A stretch of 64,000 nucleotides of DNA from positions 62,001 through 126,000 of the forward strand of contig CAIOKO010000040.1 in NCBI GenBank assembly GCA_903858935.1, written 5' to 3'. The DNA comes from an uncultured Schlesneria sp. (GTDB lineage Bacteria; Planctomycetota; Planctomycetia; Planctomycetales; Planctomycetaceae). Shown piece after piece: positions 17,856 through 27,338 of this stretch (positions are counted from its first letter, which is position 1; each line of letters begins with the position of its first letter). A model generated the notes under the pieces. The model worked only from the letters and a program-made list of their open reading frames with translations. It made no database searches and was not told where the DNA came from. Position numbers and translations under genes: made by a program.

Positions 17856-20800
17856 TCAAGAACTCAGCTTCCGACCCGGAATGCCCGTCCACGAGGAATT
17901 CGCCGGAAGCGACTCGCCCTTCATAACCAACGACAAGTCTCCGACGGATGCCCCATCACGAAGATGCGTATCATACAAAACCAATGACATTGCACCGAGA
18001 TGACAGTTGTCATCCACCTTGACTGTCGCCATTTTCATTACACGATCTTCAAACAGATGCGTCTGCAGCGTGCAATCGAGGTTCACAGCAACATCATTAC
18101 CAATGTGAACGAGGTCAAATTCCGTAAGCTCGGTCGTATCGAGATAGACTCGGCGCCCGATCTTTGCTCCCAGCAAACGGAAAAACATGCAGATGTAAGG
18201 AGTACCTGCCAGAAGATCGAGAAAAAACGGCGAGGCAAAATTATCGAGCAGCGACGTCACCACTTCCGTCCGCCAGACGAAGGGGCTCCAGAGCGGACGT
18301 TCACAGGGATGGTATCTTCCCATCAGCAACCACTTGATACCGACCATCAACAGGGCAGCAGTCGTTCCCGTCGCCATATAAAGTAGCGGAAACAAGACCG
18401 CGATTTGCCAGACGCGTATCCCGTCAAGGTGCATCAACAAAACGGCCGAGAGCAGGATGTTGGTAAAAATAATAAACAGAGTTGAGGGCAATGTGATCCG
18501 AAAGAACTCGATAAATAATCGTTGCGTCAATAACCATGGCGTCGGTCGAAATGTCTCTTCTACGCTAAAGTCGGTATTCGTTTGCCGCTGAGGCAGAAAA
18601 AACGATGGAGACCCAAGCCAGGACGAACCATCCGTCATTGGCACCACAGGTGGAATGGACAGGCAGCCAATCAGGCTGTTATCGGGTATGGTTGCCCCGA
18701 TCGGGATCAGAGCACTATTCCCAATGAATGTCCGCTCACCAATCGTTGTGTGGTCGATTAACATAACCCCATGGCGTATGCGCGCCGCTCCCAATGAGAC
18801 CGAGTCAGCAACAAAACTTTCATCGCCAATCGTCAGACAGTCAGGCGAGACGAACGACGCGGTTGAAACTTCAGCCCGATGTCCAATTGTCGCTCCGAGC
18901 AACCGATACCACGGGGCCAGATAGAGCGTTGAATAGAGAGGACCAATCACATCGAGACTCAGGTGCATCAGGCGGTCGACGAACCACTTTCTGTAATAAA
19001 AGCTGTGATGCAATGGATACGCGCCTGGACGAACCCGCCCCAGTAGCAGCCATTTGACTGCCGCAATTTCCAGACTGATAAGTACGACAAACGAGAGAGC
19101 GACAAGCGGCGATAGAACCAGGTACGAATAGTGTTCATCGATGTAGTTCAGGTGCGCCATTACCGCCATACCCGGGAAGAATGCCGCCATCGGTAACAGC
19201 GGAAAAATCAGGATGCCGACGATGTACAAGACTCCGTAGCCAAACCGGCGCCCAAACGAAGGCCGAACGGCAGAATGGTTCTCATCCGATGCCACGTCAC
19301 GTTCGATTTGACGAGATGGCGAGCCGTTCCAGCGTTCGCCCGCCGGAATACAAGCGTTCGACGTGAGCAGCGAAAGATCGTCAAGCTCTGCATCGTCTTG
19401 CATGCGTGAATCAGGACACAGAACTGTCCGCGTTCCGACAAAGCAGCGCTCGCCGATGTCAATTCGCCCGAGGATCAACCAGCCATCCTCCACCGTCGCC
19501 CCGGTAAAGTGCGAATCGGCACCCAGACAACTGTCGTCCCCGACCGATAGCAGGTCGTAGGCCTGGCAACCATCGTTTCCAAGATAAACGTTGGTTCCGA
19601 TTTTTGCCCCCATCAGTCGATAATAGCACGTTAACAGTGGTGTTCCGGTGAGATAGCTGGTCGGCACAATATTGCGTATTGATTGCACGAACCACCAGCG
19701 GCAGAAATAGATCCCCCAGAGCGGATATCGTCCAGGTTTAATCCTTCCAATCACCGTCCATTTCACTGCGATGGAAAGAGCCAGCATCACGGGATAGAGC
19801 AGTACTAAAGTCATCAGCGACAGAACCACGGCCTCAAGACCAGTACGACCCCGGTCGAGTAAAAACGTGTAAGTCAAATAGGGAGCCAGCCATTGCAGCG
19901 AAAAGAAACCAACGACGAAATAGAGCCCGATTGATTGCACCACCCCACAGACCATGTGTTGCAACCAGGAGACTCGTCTTACCACACGATGCTTGATCAC
20001 CGTTGAATTCAACACATCCTGGTTCGAGTTTCGGTTCCGATCGCGCAATGCGTCAGCTAGTTTCGTGATCGTCGGATACCGATAGACGTCGAGCATCGAA
20101 ATGTCAGCGAATTCAGGAAACTTGCGTAGAGACGACACCATCCGTGCCGCAAGCAGCGAATGCCCCCCAAGATCCACAAAGAAATCTTCATCAGGTCCAA
20201 TGGCGACAGCAGAAAAGACCTCGTTCCAGGCGACGGCAAGTTGCCCCTCGAAGTCGTCTTGCGGTTTCCAGCTGTTCGTCCCATTGATTATAGATGGCTT
20301 TTGTCGAGCTAATCGAGCACGCGGAACGGGCAACTGTTTACGGTCAACCTTGCCGCTGGTTAACGTCGGCAACGATTCGATCGGCTCGAACAACGAGGGG
20401 ATCATGTAAACGGGAAGTGACTGACGCAGCAACACTCGCAATTCGTCTTCGTCAATTTCCGCACCGGTTCGGGGAACAAGATAGGCAATCAACTGCTGTA
20501 CCCCAGGAACGTCTTCACGTACAGTGACGGCAGCCGCAAGGACCCCTGGGCACCGGATCAGTTCTGATTCGATTTCAGAAAGTTCGACGCGAAATCCCCG
20601 AAGTTTAATCTGACCATCCGCTCGACCAAGAAACTCCAACTGGCCATCGTTACTCCAACGTGCCAGATCGCCTGTCCGATAGAGTCGTTCTGGCGGCCCT
20701 TCGGGTATCGCGTTGATCATCACAAAGCGTTCAAGAGTCAGGTCATCCCGCCCCATGTAACCTCGCGCAAGTCCCACACCACCGAGATACAATTCACCCG

Positions 20801-21860
20801 TCTCACCTGGAAGCAGCGGACGTCCCTGATCGTCCATGACATAGGCGGTGTAACCCGGCAACGGCTCGCCAATCGTAACCGATTTTGCAGGATCGCATTC
20901 GGTCCACGTCGCAATGACTGTCGCTTCTGTCGGTCCGTAGGTGTTGAACATCCTTCGGCCTGACTGGCACCATCGGGCCACGAGATCGCGCGAACACGCT
21001 TCACCTCCAACGATCAGAATGCGAACGGTCGGCAGATCCCCTTCCATCATCGCCAGAAGCGTTGGAACGCACGAAAGAACGGTAATCCTTAACTCAGTCA
21101 ATATTCGCGGCAGGTCAGGCCCCGCGTGAACCATGTCAGCCGTCGCGGCAACGAGAGTCGCGCCGGCGCACCATGCCAGCCAAAGTTCCTCAACCGACGC
21201 ATCGAACGCAATCGAAAAACCTTGATATACCCGGTCATCGGTTCGAATCCCGAATCTCGCGGCTTCTGTCTGCACCAGATGAACCGCGTTTCGATGCTCG
21301 ATCTGTACTCCTTTTGGTTTGCCGGTCGACCCGGAAGTATAGATGACGTAGCAGAGATTCGTTGAGCTCAGTCCTCGACCATCGCGCGGTAATCGCGTGG
21401 GAAGTTGCTGTGATATTGAGTGTGCATCCGAGTCCAGCGAGATCATTGTTATGTCGAATCCGACCAGTCGATTCGCAAATTCGGATGTCGCAATCACAAT
21501 CCGGCTTTTGGAGTTTTCCAGGATATAGGCGATTCGATCGACCGGGTATTCGGCATCTAACGGAACGTAAGCTGCTCCCGCTTTCAGAATTCCCAGCAGA
21601 GCAACATAGACGTCAATAGAACGAGGCAACCAGAAGGCCACACATGTTTCAGGGCCGACCCCCATCAAGCATAAGTGCCTCGCTAACCGGTTGGCTGCCT
21701 CATCGAGTTCACGATACGTCATTCGCGAAGTACCACACTCGACCGCAATCTGATCGGGATGAAGATCGACCTGCGATTCAAACAGATCCGGCAATCGCGT
21801 ACCGCTTCCCTCGCTCGGTTTTCCGAGTGACGTCATCGAAACATCAATCGAGACAGACAT
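17856..21860 (-). CDS. Polylysine-synthetase-like NRPS: adenylation, carrier, six-TM tandem terminal domains
   Basis: About 1334 residues. The adenylation domain occupies residues 25-510, with YTSGSTGKPKG near 174, NTYGPTEATV near 306, GELYLGG near 355, RTGDLARW near 395 and TSGKVDRKQL near 501. The carrier domain follows, with S568 in DLGGHSLL. From about residue 630 come three repeats, each with two hydrophobic helices and a left-handed-helix-like hexapeptide region (RLMGAKIGTNVYLGN, RLLGATIGHRAEV, RLLGAKIGRRVYLD). There is no condensation or thioesterase domain. This is the layout of epsilon-poly-L-lysine synthetase (Pls). Aligned by eye to the phenylalanine-activating domain, the specificity residues are D220, A221, E224, S263, I283, G285, T307, V315, I316, K504. 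I chose ATG 21860; ATG 21887 and 21953 are alternatives. Confidence 0.9.
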   Translation of the reverse strand: MSVSIDVSMTSLGKPSEGSGTRLPDLFESQVDLHPDQIAVECGTSRMTYRELDEAANRLARHLCLMGVGPETCVAFWLPRSIDVYVALLGILKAGAAYVPLDAEYPVDRIAYILENSKSRIVIATSEFANRLVGFDITMISLDSDAHSISQQLPTRLPRDGRGLSSTNLCYVIYTSGSTGKPKGVQIEHRNAVHLVQTEAARFGIRTDDRVYQGFSIAFDASVEELWLAWCAGATLVAATADMVHAGPDLPRILTELRITVLSCVPTLLAMMEGDLPTVRILIVGGEACSRDLVARWCQSGRRMFNTYGPTEATVIATWTECDPAKSVTIGEPLPGYTAYVMDDQGRPLLPGETGELYLGGVGLARGYMGRDDLTLERFVMINAIPEGPPERLYRTGDLARWSNDGQLEFLGRADGQIKLRGFRVELSEIESELIRCPGVLAAAVTVREDVPGVQQLIAYLVPRTGAEIDEDELRVLLRQSLPVYMIPSLFEPIESLPTLTSGKVDRKQLPVPRARLARQKPSIINGTNSWKPQDDFEGQLAVAWNEVFSAVAIGPDEDFFVDLGGHSLLAARMVSSLRKFPEFADISMLDVYRYPTITKLADALRDRNRNSNQDVLNSTVIKHRVVRRVSWLQHMVCGVVQSIGLYFVVGFFSLQWLAPYLTYTFLLDRGRTGLEAVVLSLMTLVLLYPVMLALSIAVKWTVIGRIKPGRYPLWGIYFCRWWFVQSIRNIVPTSYLTGTPLLTCYYRLMGAKIGTNVYLGNDGCQAYDLLSVGDDSCLGADSHFTGATVEDGWLILGRIDIGERCFVGTRTVLCPDSRMQDDAELDDLSLLTSNACIPAGERWNGSPSRQIERDVASDENHSAVRPSFGRRFGYGVLYIVGILIFPLLPMAAFFPGMAVMAHLNYIDEHYSYLVLSPLVALSFVVLISLEIAAVKWLLLGRVRPGAYPLHHSFYYRKWFVDRLMHLSLDVIGPLYSTLYLAPWYRLLGATIGHRAEVSTASFVSPDCLTIGDESFVADSVSLGAARIRHGVMLIDHTTIGERTFIGNSALIPIGATIPDNSLIGCLSIPPVVPMTDGSSWLGSPSFFLPQRQTNTDFSVEETFRPTPWLLTQRLFIEFFRITLPSTLFIIFTNILLSAVLLMHLDGIRVWQIAVLFPLLYMATGTTAALLMVGIKWLLMGRYHPCERPLWSPFVWRTEVVTSLLDNFASPFFLDLLAGTPYICMFFRLLGAKIGRRVYLDTTELTEFDLVHIGNDVAVNLDCTLQTHLFEDRVMKMATVKVDDNCHLGAMSLVLYDTHLRDGASVGDLSLVMKGESLPANSSWTGIPGRKLSS

Positions 21861-22178
21861 GGAGAACTTTCTGATCGCGAACCGCATCCATCGGACGACG
21901 ACGTCAAGCGGCATAGTGTCAAGCGGCGTAGTATTGCATCCCACCAGGTTCATGGCGAGTCGATTGAACGATGTGTGGAAAAATTAAGGTGGTCTTGGTC
22001 AAGCTTCTTTATTTGTCAGGCGTTTCTCAGCCGCTGCGAGAACCGATAAGGAACTAACGTTTCTGATGCGGAAGTGGATCGCAAGAACCGCTCCTTCGGC
22101 AGGGTAAATTGACCAACCTCTTCAGCCGACGTTACGCTCTGCCGAAAAACCGCCAGATCACACATGTAGAAGATATCC

Positions 22179-23084
22179 ATGACCCTTTGCGGAGTTCTCA
22201 ATGTCGATAAGCCTGCTGGACTGACATCGCGCGATGTCGTTAATCAAATCGTACGAATCGTCCGGCCGGCCAAGGTTGGCCACGCAGGTACACTCGATCC
22301 GCTGGCGACGGGAGTACTTGTGGTTTGCGTCGGACACGCAACCAGACTGGTGAGCCTGGCACAAGAAGGACGCAAGCGATATCTCGGACGATTCTTACTC
22401 GGTCAAACCAGCGATACGGATGACAACACCGGGAATGTCGTTGAGGGGGGCGACTGGAAACACGTCACTCTCGATCACATCGCCAGTTTGCTCACGGAAT
22501 TTACCGGCTGCGTTGATCAGGTACCACCGCAGTTTTCGGCGATCCATGTTCAAGGACAACGAGCTTACGATCTGGCTCGTCGTGGTGAGACCGTTGACTT
22601 AGCATCGCGACCGGTTGAGATCTTTTCGATACGGATCACGCAATTCAGTCCTCCCGAACTGGAATTGGAAATTGAATGCGGCAGCGGTACTTATGTGAGG
22701 TCGATTGGCCGCGATTTGGGATCTCGCCTGGGCTGCGGTGCCATCATGACTCAGCTCAAAAGACTCGGCGTCGGGCCATTTGATGTTGCAGACGCCATCT
22801 CGCCGGATCGTATAACCCCCGCAACAATCAATGATGTATTGCAACCCGCTCTCAAGATTGTGTCACATCTTCGTCAACGCAACCTGTCCACCGAAGAAGT
22901 CATTGCTGTTCGGCGGGGTCAAAGCATCGCCGTCTCTCGATCAACCGATGCTCACATTGATTGTATCAATGAGCCGGATGATCACCGAATTGCTCTTGTC
23001 GGTCCCCAGGGTTCGCTGTTGGGAATCGGCGAACTAGACACCATCGCACATCGACTGCACCCTCGTATCGTCTTCCCGGACTAA
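22179..23084 (+). CDS. truB: tRNA pseudouridine-55 synthase TruB
   Basis: TruB makes the universal pseudouridine 55 in the T-loop of tRNA. The N-terminal GVLNVDKPAGLTSRDVVNQI is followed by KVGHAGTLDPLATGVLVV, whose Asp in GTLDP is the nucleophile. GTYVRSIGRDLGSRLG forms the RNA-binding and catalytic wall. The C-terminal PUA-like part (EVIAVRRGQSIAV) ends the protein at 301 residues, the normal length. It is monocistronic in the window, although truB often follows infB and rbfA elsewhere. A hairpin at 23107-23140 probably ends its transcript. Confidence 0.96.
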   Translation: MTLCGVLNVDKPAGLTSRDVVNQIVRIVRPAKVGHAGTLDPLATGVLVVCVGHATRLVSLAQEGRKRYLGRFLLGQTSDTDDNTGNVVEGGDWKHVTLDHIASLLTEFTGCVDQVPPQFSAIHVQGQRAYDLARRGETVDLASRPVEIFSIRITQFSPPELELEIECGSGTYVRSIGRDLGSRLGCGAIMTQLKRLGVGPFDVADAISPDRITPATINDVLQPALKIVSHLRQRNLSTEEVIAVRRGQSIAVSRSTDAHIDCINEPDDHRIALVGPQGSLLGIGELDTIAHRLHPRIVFPD

Positions 23085-23106
23085 TTCAAATATGAGGCAT
23101 CAACCC

Positions 23107-23140
23107 GAAAGACCGTCAGGAAGATCCCTGGCGGCCTTTC
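23107..23140. terminator. Hairpin between convergent genes
   Basis: An imperfect inverted repeat GAAAGACCGTCAGG / CCTGGCGGCCTTTC starts 22 bases after the truB stop and lies between two convergent genes. It could serve as a bidirectional terminator, since A-rich and T-rich ends flank both arms. The T-tract is short. Confidence 0.6.
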
Positions 23141-23180
23141 GTTGAGAATTCTTATTGCAGCTGACAATCAGCCGAATGAA

Positions 23181-25055
23181 TCATCGGTTTGCATGGTCAA
23201 GCGCCGATGCCGGTCGATCGTTTTCTGCAACGTCATCTGGCAGAATCGTCGGCAGCGGCGTACCTTTCTTGGGCGGGGCTTCAGTCTTGTTTTCATCGGC
23301 CCGAGTCTTGGCCGTAACGAGTGGCAATGCCGGCTGAAGGTCCGGTATGGGAATCGGAGCTTCCGACGATGCCAGCGGTGTTGCAGAAAGATCGGGCAGT
23401 AATTCAGATGGAGCACCCGTCGTTGTGTTACGACGAGCGATCTTCACCGGAGTTTCTGACTTTATTGCCGAGGGAGCCAGTTGGCCGATATTGGCCAGCT
23501 TTGTAGGATCAATTTTTGGCAAAGCAGGTTTCGGTACAGAAGCTTGTTTGGTACCAGGTTCGGCTTTCGGCATTCTTGATTTAGGGATATATGCCTGTGG
23601 CGGGATCGGCATCGGCGTCGGCAGTGCAGGTGGTTCAAGGACGGGCTGATCGGGCTTCGATTCAGGAATGGCGATCGGTTCAGGAATTGGTTGCGGAACG
23701 GGAGCCGTGTTGGGCACTGCAATTGGTTTCGATTCCAGAACTGGGCTTGGTACAGCCCGCAATTCAGCAACCCCGGGCTTTTCATCAACGGGCTTTTGAG
23801 CAATCGATTTCGTTACCGGAATCGGTATCGCGATTTCTTTTGGATCTGTCTCCAGCTTCACTGGCGGGTTCTGAGTCTCGACAGGCGTCTGCTGGGCGAG
23901 TGATTCAGGCGGCTCAACTTCGTCGGTTGTCGAAGCTTTTGGCCGGATACGGTCGCGGTAAAGAATCAATGCGTTCAACGAATGGAACAATGGACCACAA
24001 TCAATTTTGGTATCACGGTTGAGGATTAACTCGCGCGAAAGCATCCAAACGGCATTCCGAACCCAGGTTTCGTTTAACCGTTCTTTGGGCAGACTGGCCG
24101 ACAGAAACTCCATCGTGTGTCCAGATGTATTAAACCGCTTGTTGACATCGGTTGTATGCCCAGGACCTTTGTAAAACTCGTTAGAAAATGATCCGTCAGA
24201 ATTTTGAAGAGAACGAGCAATCTCAATATGCTGTTTGATCTTTTGATCGGCCAGATACCAGACACCGCGCAATTGACCGCCACTGGCCAGGTATTTGTCG
24301 CGTGCCCGAGTCAACGCATAGAGGCGATGGTTACCACCACAGGGAGCCCCCACAACCGGGGCACTTGTCTCCATCTGGACAAGCCGCTCAATGCTCCATG
24401 TCTCATTCAGCTGGTTGACCCAGACGGCATCCGGTTTGAGAAAATGTTGCAAGGCCCACAGAACCCAGGTGACTTCTTCCGCGGTATTCACCTCTTTCAT
24501 CGAGTTATTCACCAGATCATTGAGGGTGACAACCTTACCCTGCACATGAAACGGATAATCCATTGGCAGGTTCGAATGAGAAAGCAGAGCCAGGAACTGT
24601 GAGGGGTGTCCCTCAAAAGCATAAATGCGCGTATAGGAATGAAACTTTGCCCCATGCTTCGTTAATAACAACCAGGGCTGTTTGTCGAATTGGGGCTCGG
24701 TCTTTGAGAGCCATTCAATCGCGTTAACCTTTTGATCACCGAGTCTCAATACGGTGTCTTGACGCATGGCGAGAATATTATGGAAGATTTGCCACGGTGA
24801 ATGTGCATTCGCCGTAAGCGTCCGTTTGCTTGTGATCTCGATCGCGCGATCGAGCAATTCAGTGAACGGGTCAGATTGTGGAATAACGGCCGCATCGCCA
24901 CCTGCAACAGCTTGAATTTCGGAAGCCGAAGTCTGTTGTTTCACAACTGGCGTGGTCTGAATCTGGGCAAAAATCTCATGTGTATGCAACAATACCGTCA
25001 ACGTGCCGAGGATCAGAATGGTCCTGACCAGTTTCGGCCGGCTGCTGTTTTGCAC
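23181..25055 (-). CDS. Secreted protein with proline-rich C-terminal half
   Basis: About 624 residues from GTG 25055, chosen because GGGAGG stands just before it; an in-frame ATG at 25136 lacks such a site. A signal peptide (LVRTILILGTLTVLLHTHEI, ending near IFA) is followed by an all-helical domain of about 330 residues (for example WQIFHNILAMRQDTVLRLGD, TAEEVTWVLWALQHFL, CGGNHRLYALTRARDKYL, SGHTMEFLSASLP) reminiscent of alpha/alpha-toroid folds such as prenyltransferase/terpene-cyclase types. The last 240 residues are a low-complexity Pro/Glu/Lys/Ile tail (EPIAIPESKPDQP, PPALPTPMPIPPQ) likely to span the envelope or be disordered. The function is unknown. It is a conserved style of planctomycete protein. 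It converges on truB. Confidence 0.75.
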   Translation of the reverse strand: MQNSSRPKLVRTILILGTLTVLLHTHEIFAQIQTTPVVKQQTSASEIQAVAGGDAAVIPQSDPFTELLDRAIEITSKRTLTANAHSPWQIFHNILAMRQDTVLRLGDQKVNAIEWLSKTEPQFDKQPWLLLTKHGAKFHSYTRIYAFEGHPSQFLALLSHSNLPMDYPFHVQGKVVTLNDLVNNSMKEVNTAEEVTWVLWALQHFLKPDAVWVNQLNETWSIERLVQMETSAPVVGAPCGGNHRLYALTRARDKYLASGGQLRGVWYLADQKIKQHIEIARSLQNSDGSFSNEFYKGPGHTTDVNKRFNTSGHTMEFLSASLPKERLNETWVRNAVWMLSRELILNRDTKIDCGPLFHSLNALILYRDRIRPKASTTDEVEPPESLAQQTPVETQNPPVKLETDPKEIAIPIPVTKSIAQKPVDEKPGVAELRAVPSPVLESKPIAVPNTAPVPQPIPEPIAIPESKPDQPVLEPPALPTPMPIPPQAYIPKSRMPKAEPGTKQASVPKPALPKIDPTKLANIGQLAPSAIKSETPVKIARRNTTTGAPSELLPDLSATPLASSEAPIPIPDLQPALPLVTAKTRADENKTEAPPKKGTPLPTILPDDVAENDRPASALDHANR

Positions 25056-25397
25056 GGTTCCTCCCAGGAATCTCTGACATTTCAACAATTTACCGTCCTC
25101 GGCACGCGAGCAAGCGCAATCGTTGGAGGCAATCAAACTTATTGCCTCTCATTCACGAGAGGGCATCTCTTCGCGACAATCGAATCCAGTCAATTGGGGA
25201 AAGACCGGCATCAATGGCCACGAAGTATCCCCTGTTCACTCAATCGTGCGATCGGAGACGTGCTGATTCTTCGACACTTCCGTTACACTCGGACCACCAC
25301 CGGCGGCTCAAATGGATGAGAGTCCGTAATCGTCACATTTTGACATTCCGCCAACTTTAGTCCAAAAACCTGAACCGACTTTTTTTAGCTCAAACTT

Positions 25398-27338
25398 ATG
25401 CCAAGCATCACCAATATTGCCGCCTACAAGTTCGCCAACCTGACGGAACTGAAACCGCTTCGTGAGCGGCTGGCCGATCGATGTAAAACCTGGAAGTTGA
25501 AGGGGACAATCCTGCTCAGTACGGAAGGAATCAATCTTTTCGTCGCAGGTGATCAACCGGAAATTGATTTGCTGCTGAAGGAACTACGCTCGGTTCCAGG
25601 GTTGGAAGAACTTGAGCCCAAAGTGAGCGAAAGTACCGATCAACCATTTCGTCGAATGCTCGTCAAAATCAAAAAAGAAATCATCGCTTTCGGTGTCGAA
25701 GGAATCGATCCGGTCAACCGACCAGCCCCCAAACTCTCCGCACAAGAGCTCAAGAAGTGGCTCGATGAGGGGCGACCCATCACATTGCTCGATACTCGAA
25801 ACGATTATGAAATCCAACTTGGAACATTTGCAAACGCCTTAACGCTTGATATCGATCACTTTCGTCAATTCCCTGACGCCGTACGCACACTGCCGGAAAC
25901 ACTCAAGCACCAACCCATTGTCATGTTCTGTACAGGAGGGATCCGCTGCGAAAAAGCAGGGCCGTTCATGGAGCGAGAAGGATATGACAATATTTTTCAG
26001 CTCGATGGGGGAATTCTCAAGTATTTCGAGGAATGTGGTGCAGCGCATTACAACGGCGAATGCTTTGTCTTCGACCAGCGCGTCGGTGTCGATCCCTCTC
26101 TGCATGAGTCGGAAATGACGCAGTGTTATGTCTGTCAGACACCACTCAGCGTGGAAGAACAGCAGGACGAACGATTCGTCGAAGGCCAATCCTGCCCCTA
26201 CTGCTTTGTCACATCACAAGAGCAGCAATCACGAGTTCTCGCTCAACGTCACGAGACCCTCCGGCAAATTGTAGCGCCATTGCCGGGAAGTCAACCCTAT
26301 GAAAATGAACGGCCAATCAATGTTTCTGCAGAATTTGATGGCCGGACGCTGATTGATTTTTTGAGCGGAATTCTGGGACAGATTCCGCGTGACGAGTGGC
26401 AACGCGCGTGCGACGATGGCCGAATCAGAAAACGTACGGCCGCTTCACAGCTCAGAAGATTAACGCGGGGAAAGCGCACTCGAAACAATGAAACCCAGGC
26501 CGTTGCGGCTGACCAGATCGTTCGCGCCGGTGAGCGCTATCTTCACATTCTGCCCGGCACCAGCGAACCCGACGTCAACGTGGATATTCGCATTGTCTAC
26601 GAAGACGAGGCACTGATCGTCGTCCACAAACCGGCACCACTTCCCATCCATCCGTGTGGCCGATTCAACCGAAACACACTGCACTATCTCTTAAGCCAGG
26701 TCTATGCCCCGCAAAGTCCACGGCCCGCACATCGGCTTGACGCCAACACATCTGGTCTCGTGCTGTTTGCCCGGACAAAACACTTCGCGACAATTCTTCA
26801 GCGACAGTTTGAACTGAACGGCAATGACGGTATCGAAAAGAGATACCTGGCTCGGGTCCACGGTCATCCACTGAACGACACGTTTCGCTGTAGCCTTCCG
26901 ATCAGTGACGAACCGGGTCGGGTTGGCTCGCGGCAGATCGACCTTGAACAAGGACAGCCCGCAGAGACGGCATTCCGGGTCCTCGAACGCTTTACTGATG
27001 GCACGTCGCTCTTAGAAGTGGTCCCTTACACGGGACGCACCAATCAGATCCGCGTGCATCTGTGGCACCTGGGTCACCCTATTTGTGGTGACGCAACCTA
27101 CAAACAAGGAGACGTTGTGGGTGATACACAGACGGTTTCGATCGACGAGCCTCAACTTTGTCTGCTCGCTCAACGTATCGGATTCAACCATCCGCTGACG
27201 AAACAGCGGATGGTCTTCGAGGCGGACTGTCCGAACTGGGCGGATCGAACAGCGAATTTCGCTCAGGAGAATACGGTTGTCACCGAAACTCAGTTGCCAA
27301 GCGACGCCGTGCGTGGAGCCGACGACATGGGCAGGTAA
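25398..27338 (+). CDS. TrhO-like tRNA uridine hydroxylase fused to RluA-type pseudouridine synthase
   Basis: The 646 residues carry two enzymes. Residues 1-290 match TrhO/YceA: an N-terminal acylphosphatase-like domain (LKGTILLSTEGINLFVAG), a rhodanese domain with active-site C178 (VMFCTGGIRCEK) and a zinc ribbon (C243, C246, C266, C269). TrhO hydroxylates U34 of certain tRNAs. Residues 300-400 resemble an S4-like RNA-binding domain (DGRTLIDFLSGIL, ERYLHILPG). Residues 400-620 are an RluA-type synthase with D448 in AHRLDANTSG and YTGRTNQIRVHLWHLGHPI. TrhO is usually separate, so the fusion suggests linked modification of one anticodon arm, an inference from RluA's known tRNA U32 target. The 3' end overlaps the convergent protease gene by 49 bases. 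Confidence 0.92.
   Translation: MPSITNIAAYKFANLTELKPLRERLADRCKTWKLKGTILLSTEGINLFVAGDQPEIDLLLKELRSVPGLEELEPKVSESTDQPFRRMLVKIKKEIIAFGVEGIDPVNRPAPKLSAQELKKWLDEGRPITLLDTRNDYEIQLGTFANALTLDIDHFRQFPDAVRTLPETLKHQPIVMFCTGGIRCEKAGPFMEREGYDNIFQLDGGILKYFEECGAAHYNGECFVFDQRVGVDPSLHESEMTQCYVCQTPLSVEEQQDERFVEGQSCPYCFVTSQEQQSRVLAQRHETLRQIVAPLPGSQPYENERPINVSAEFDGRTLIDFLSGILGQIPRDEWQRACDDGRIRKRTAASQLRRLTRGKRTRNNETQAVAADQIVRAGERYLHILPGTSEPDVNVDIRIVYEDEALIVVHKPAPLPIHPCGRFNRNTLHYLLSQVYAPQSPRPAHRLDANTSGLVLFARTKHFATILQRQFELNGNDGIEKRYLARVHGHPLNDTFRCSLPISDEPGRVGSRQIDLEQGQPAETAFRVLERFTDGTSLLEVVPYTGRTNQIRVHLWHLGHPICGDATYKQGDVVGDTQTVSIDEPQLCLLAQRIGFNHPLTKQRMVFEADCPNWADRTANFAQENTVVTETQLPSDAVRGADDMGR

Noticed and set aside
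21239-21270. T-loop-like GGTTCGAATCC sequence suggesting a tRNA
   Set aside because: It lies inside the adenylation domain coding sequence, and no acceptor stem or anticodon arm can be formed around it.
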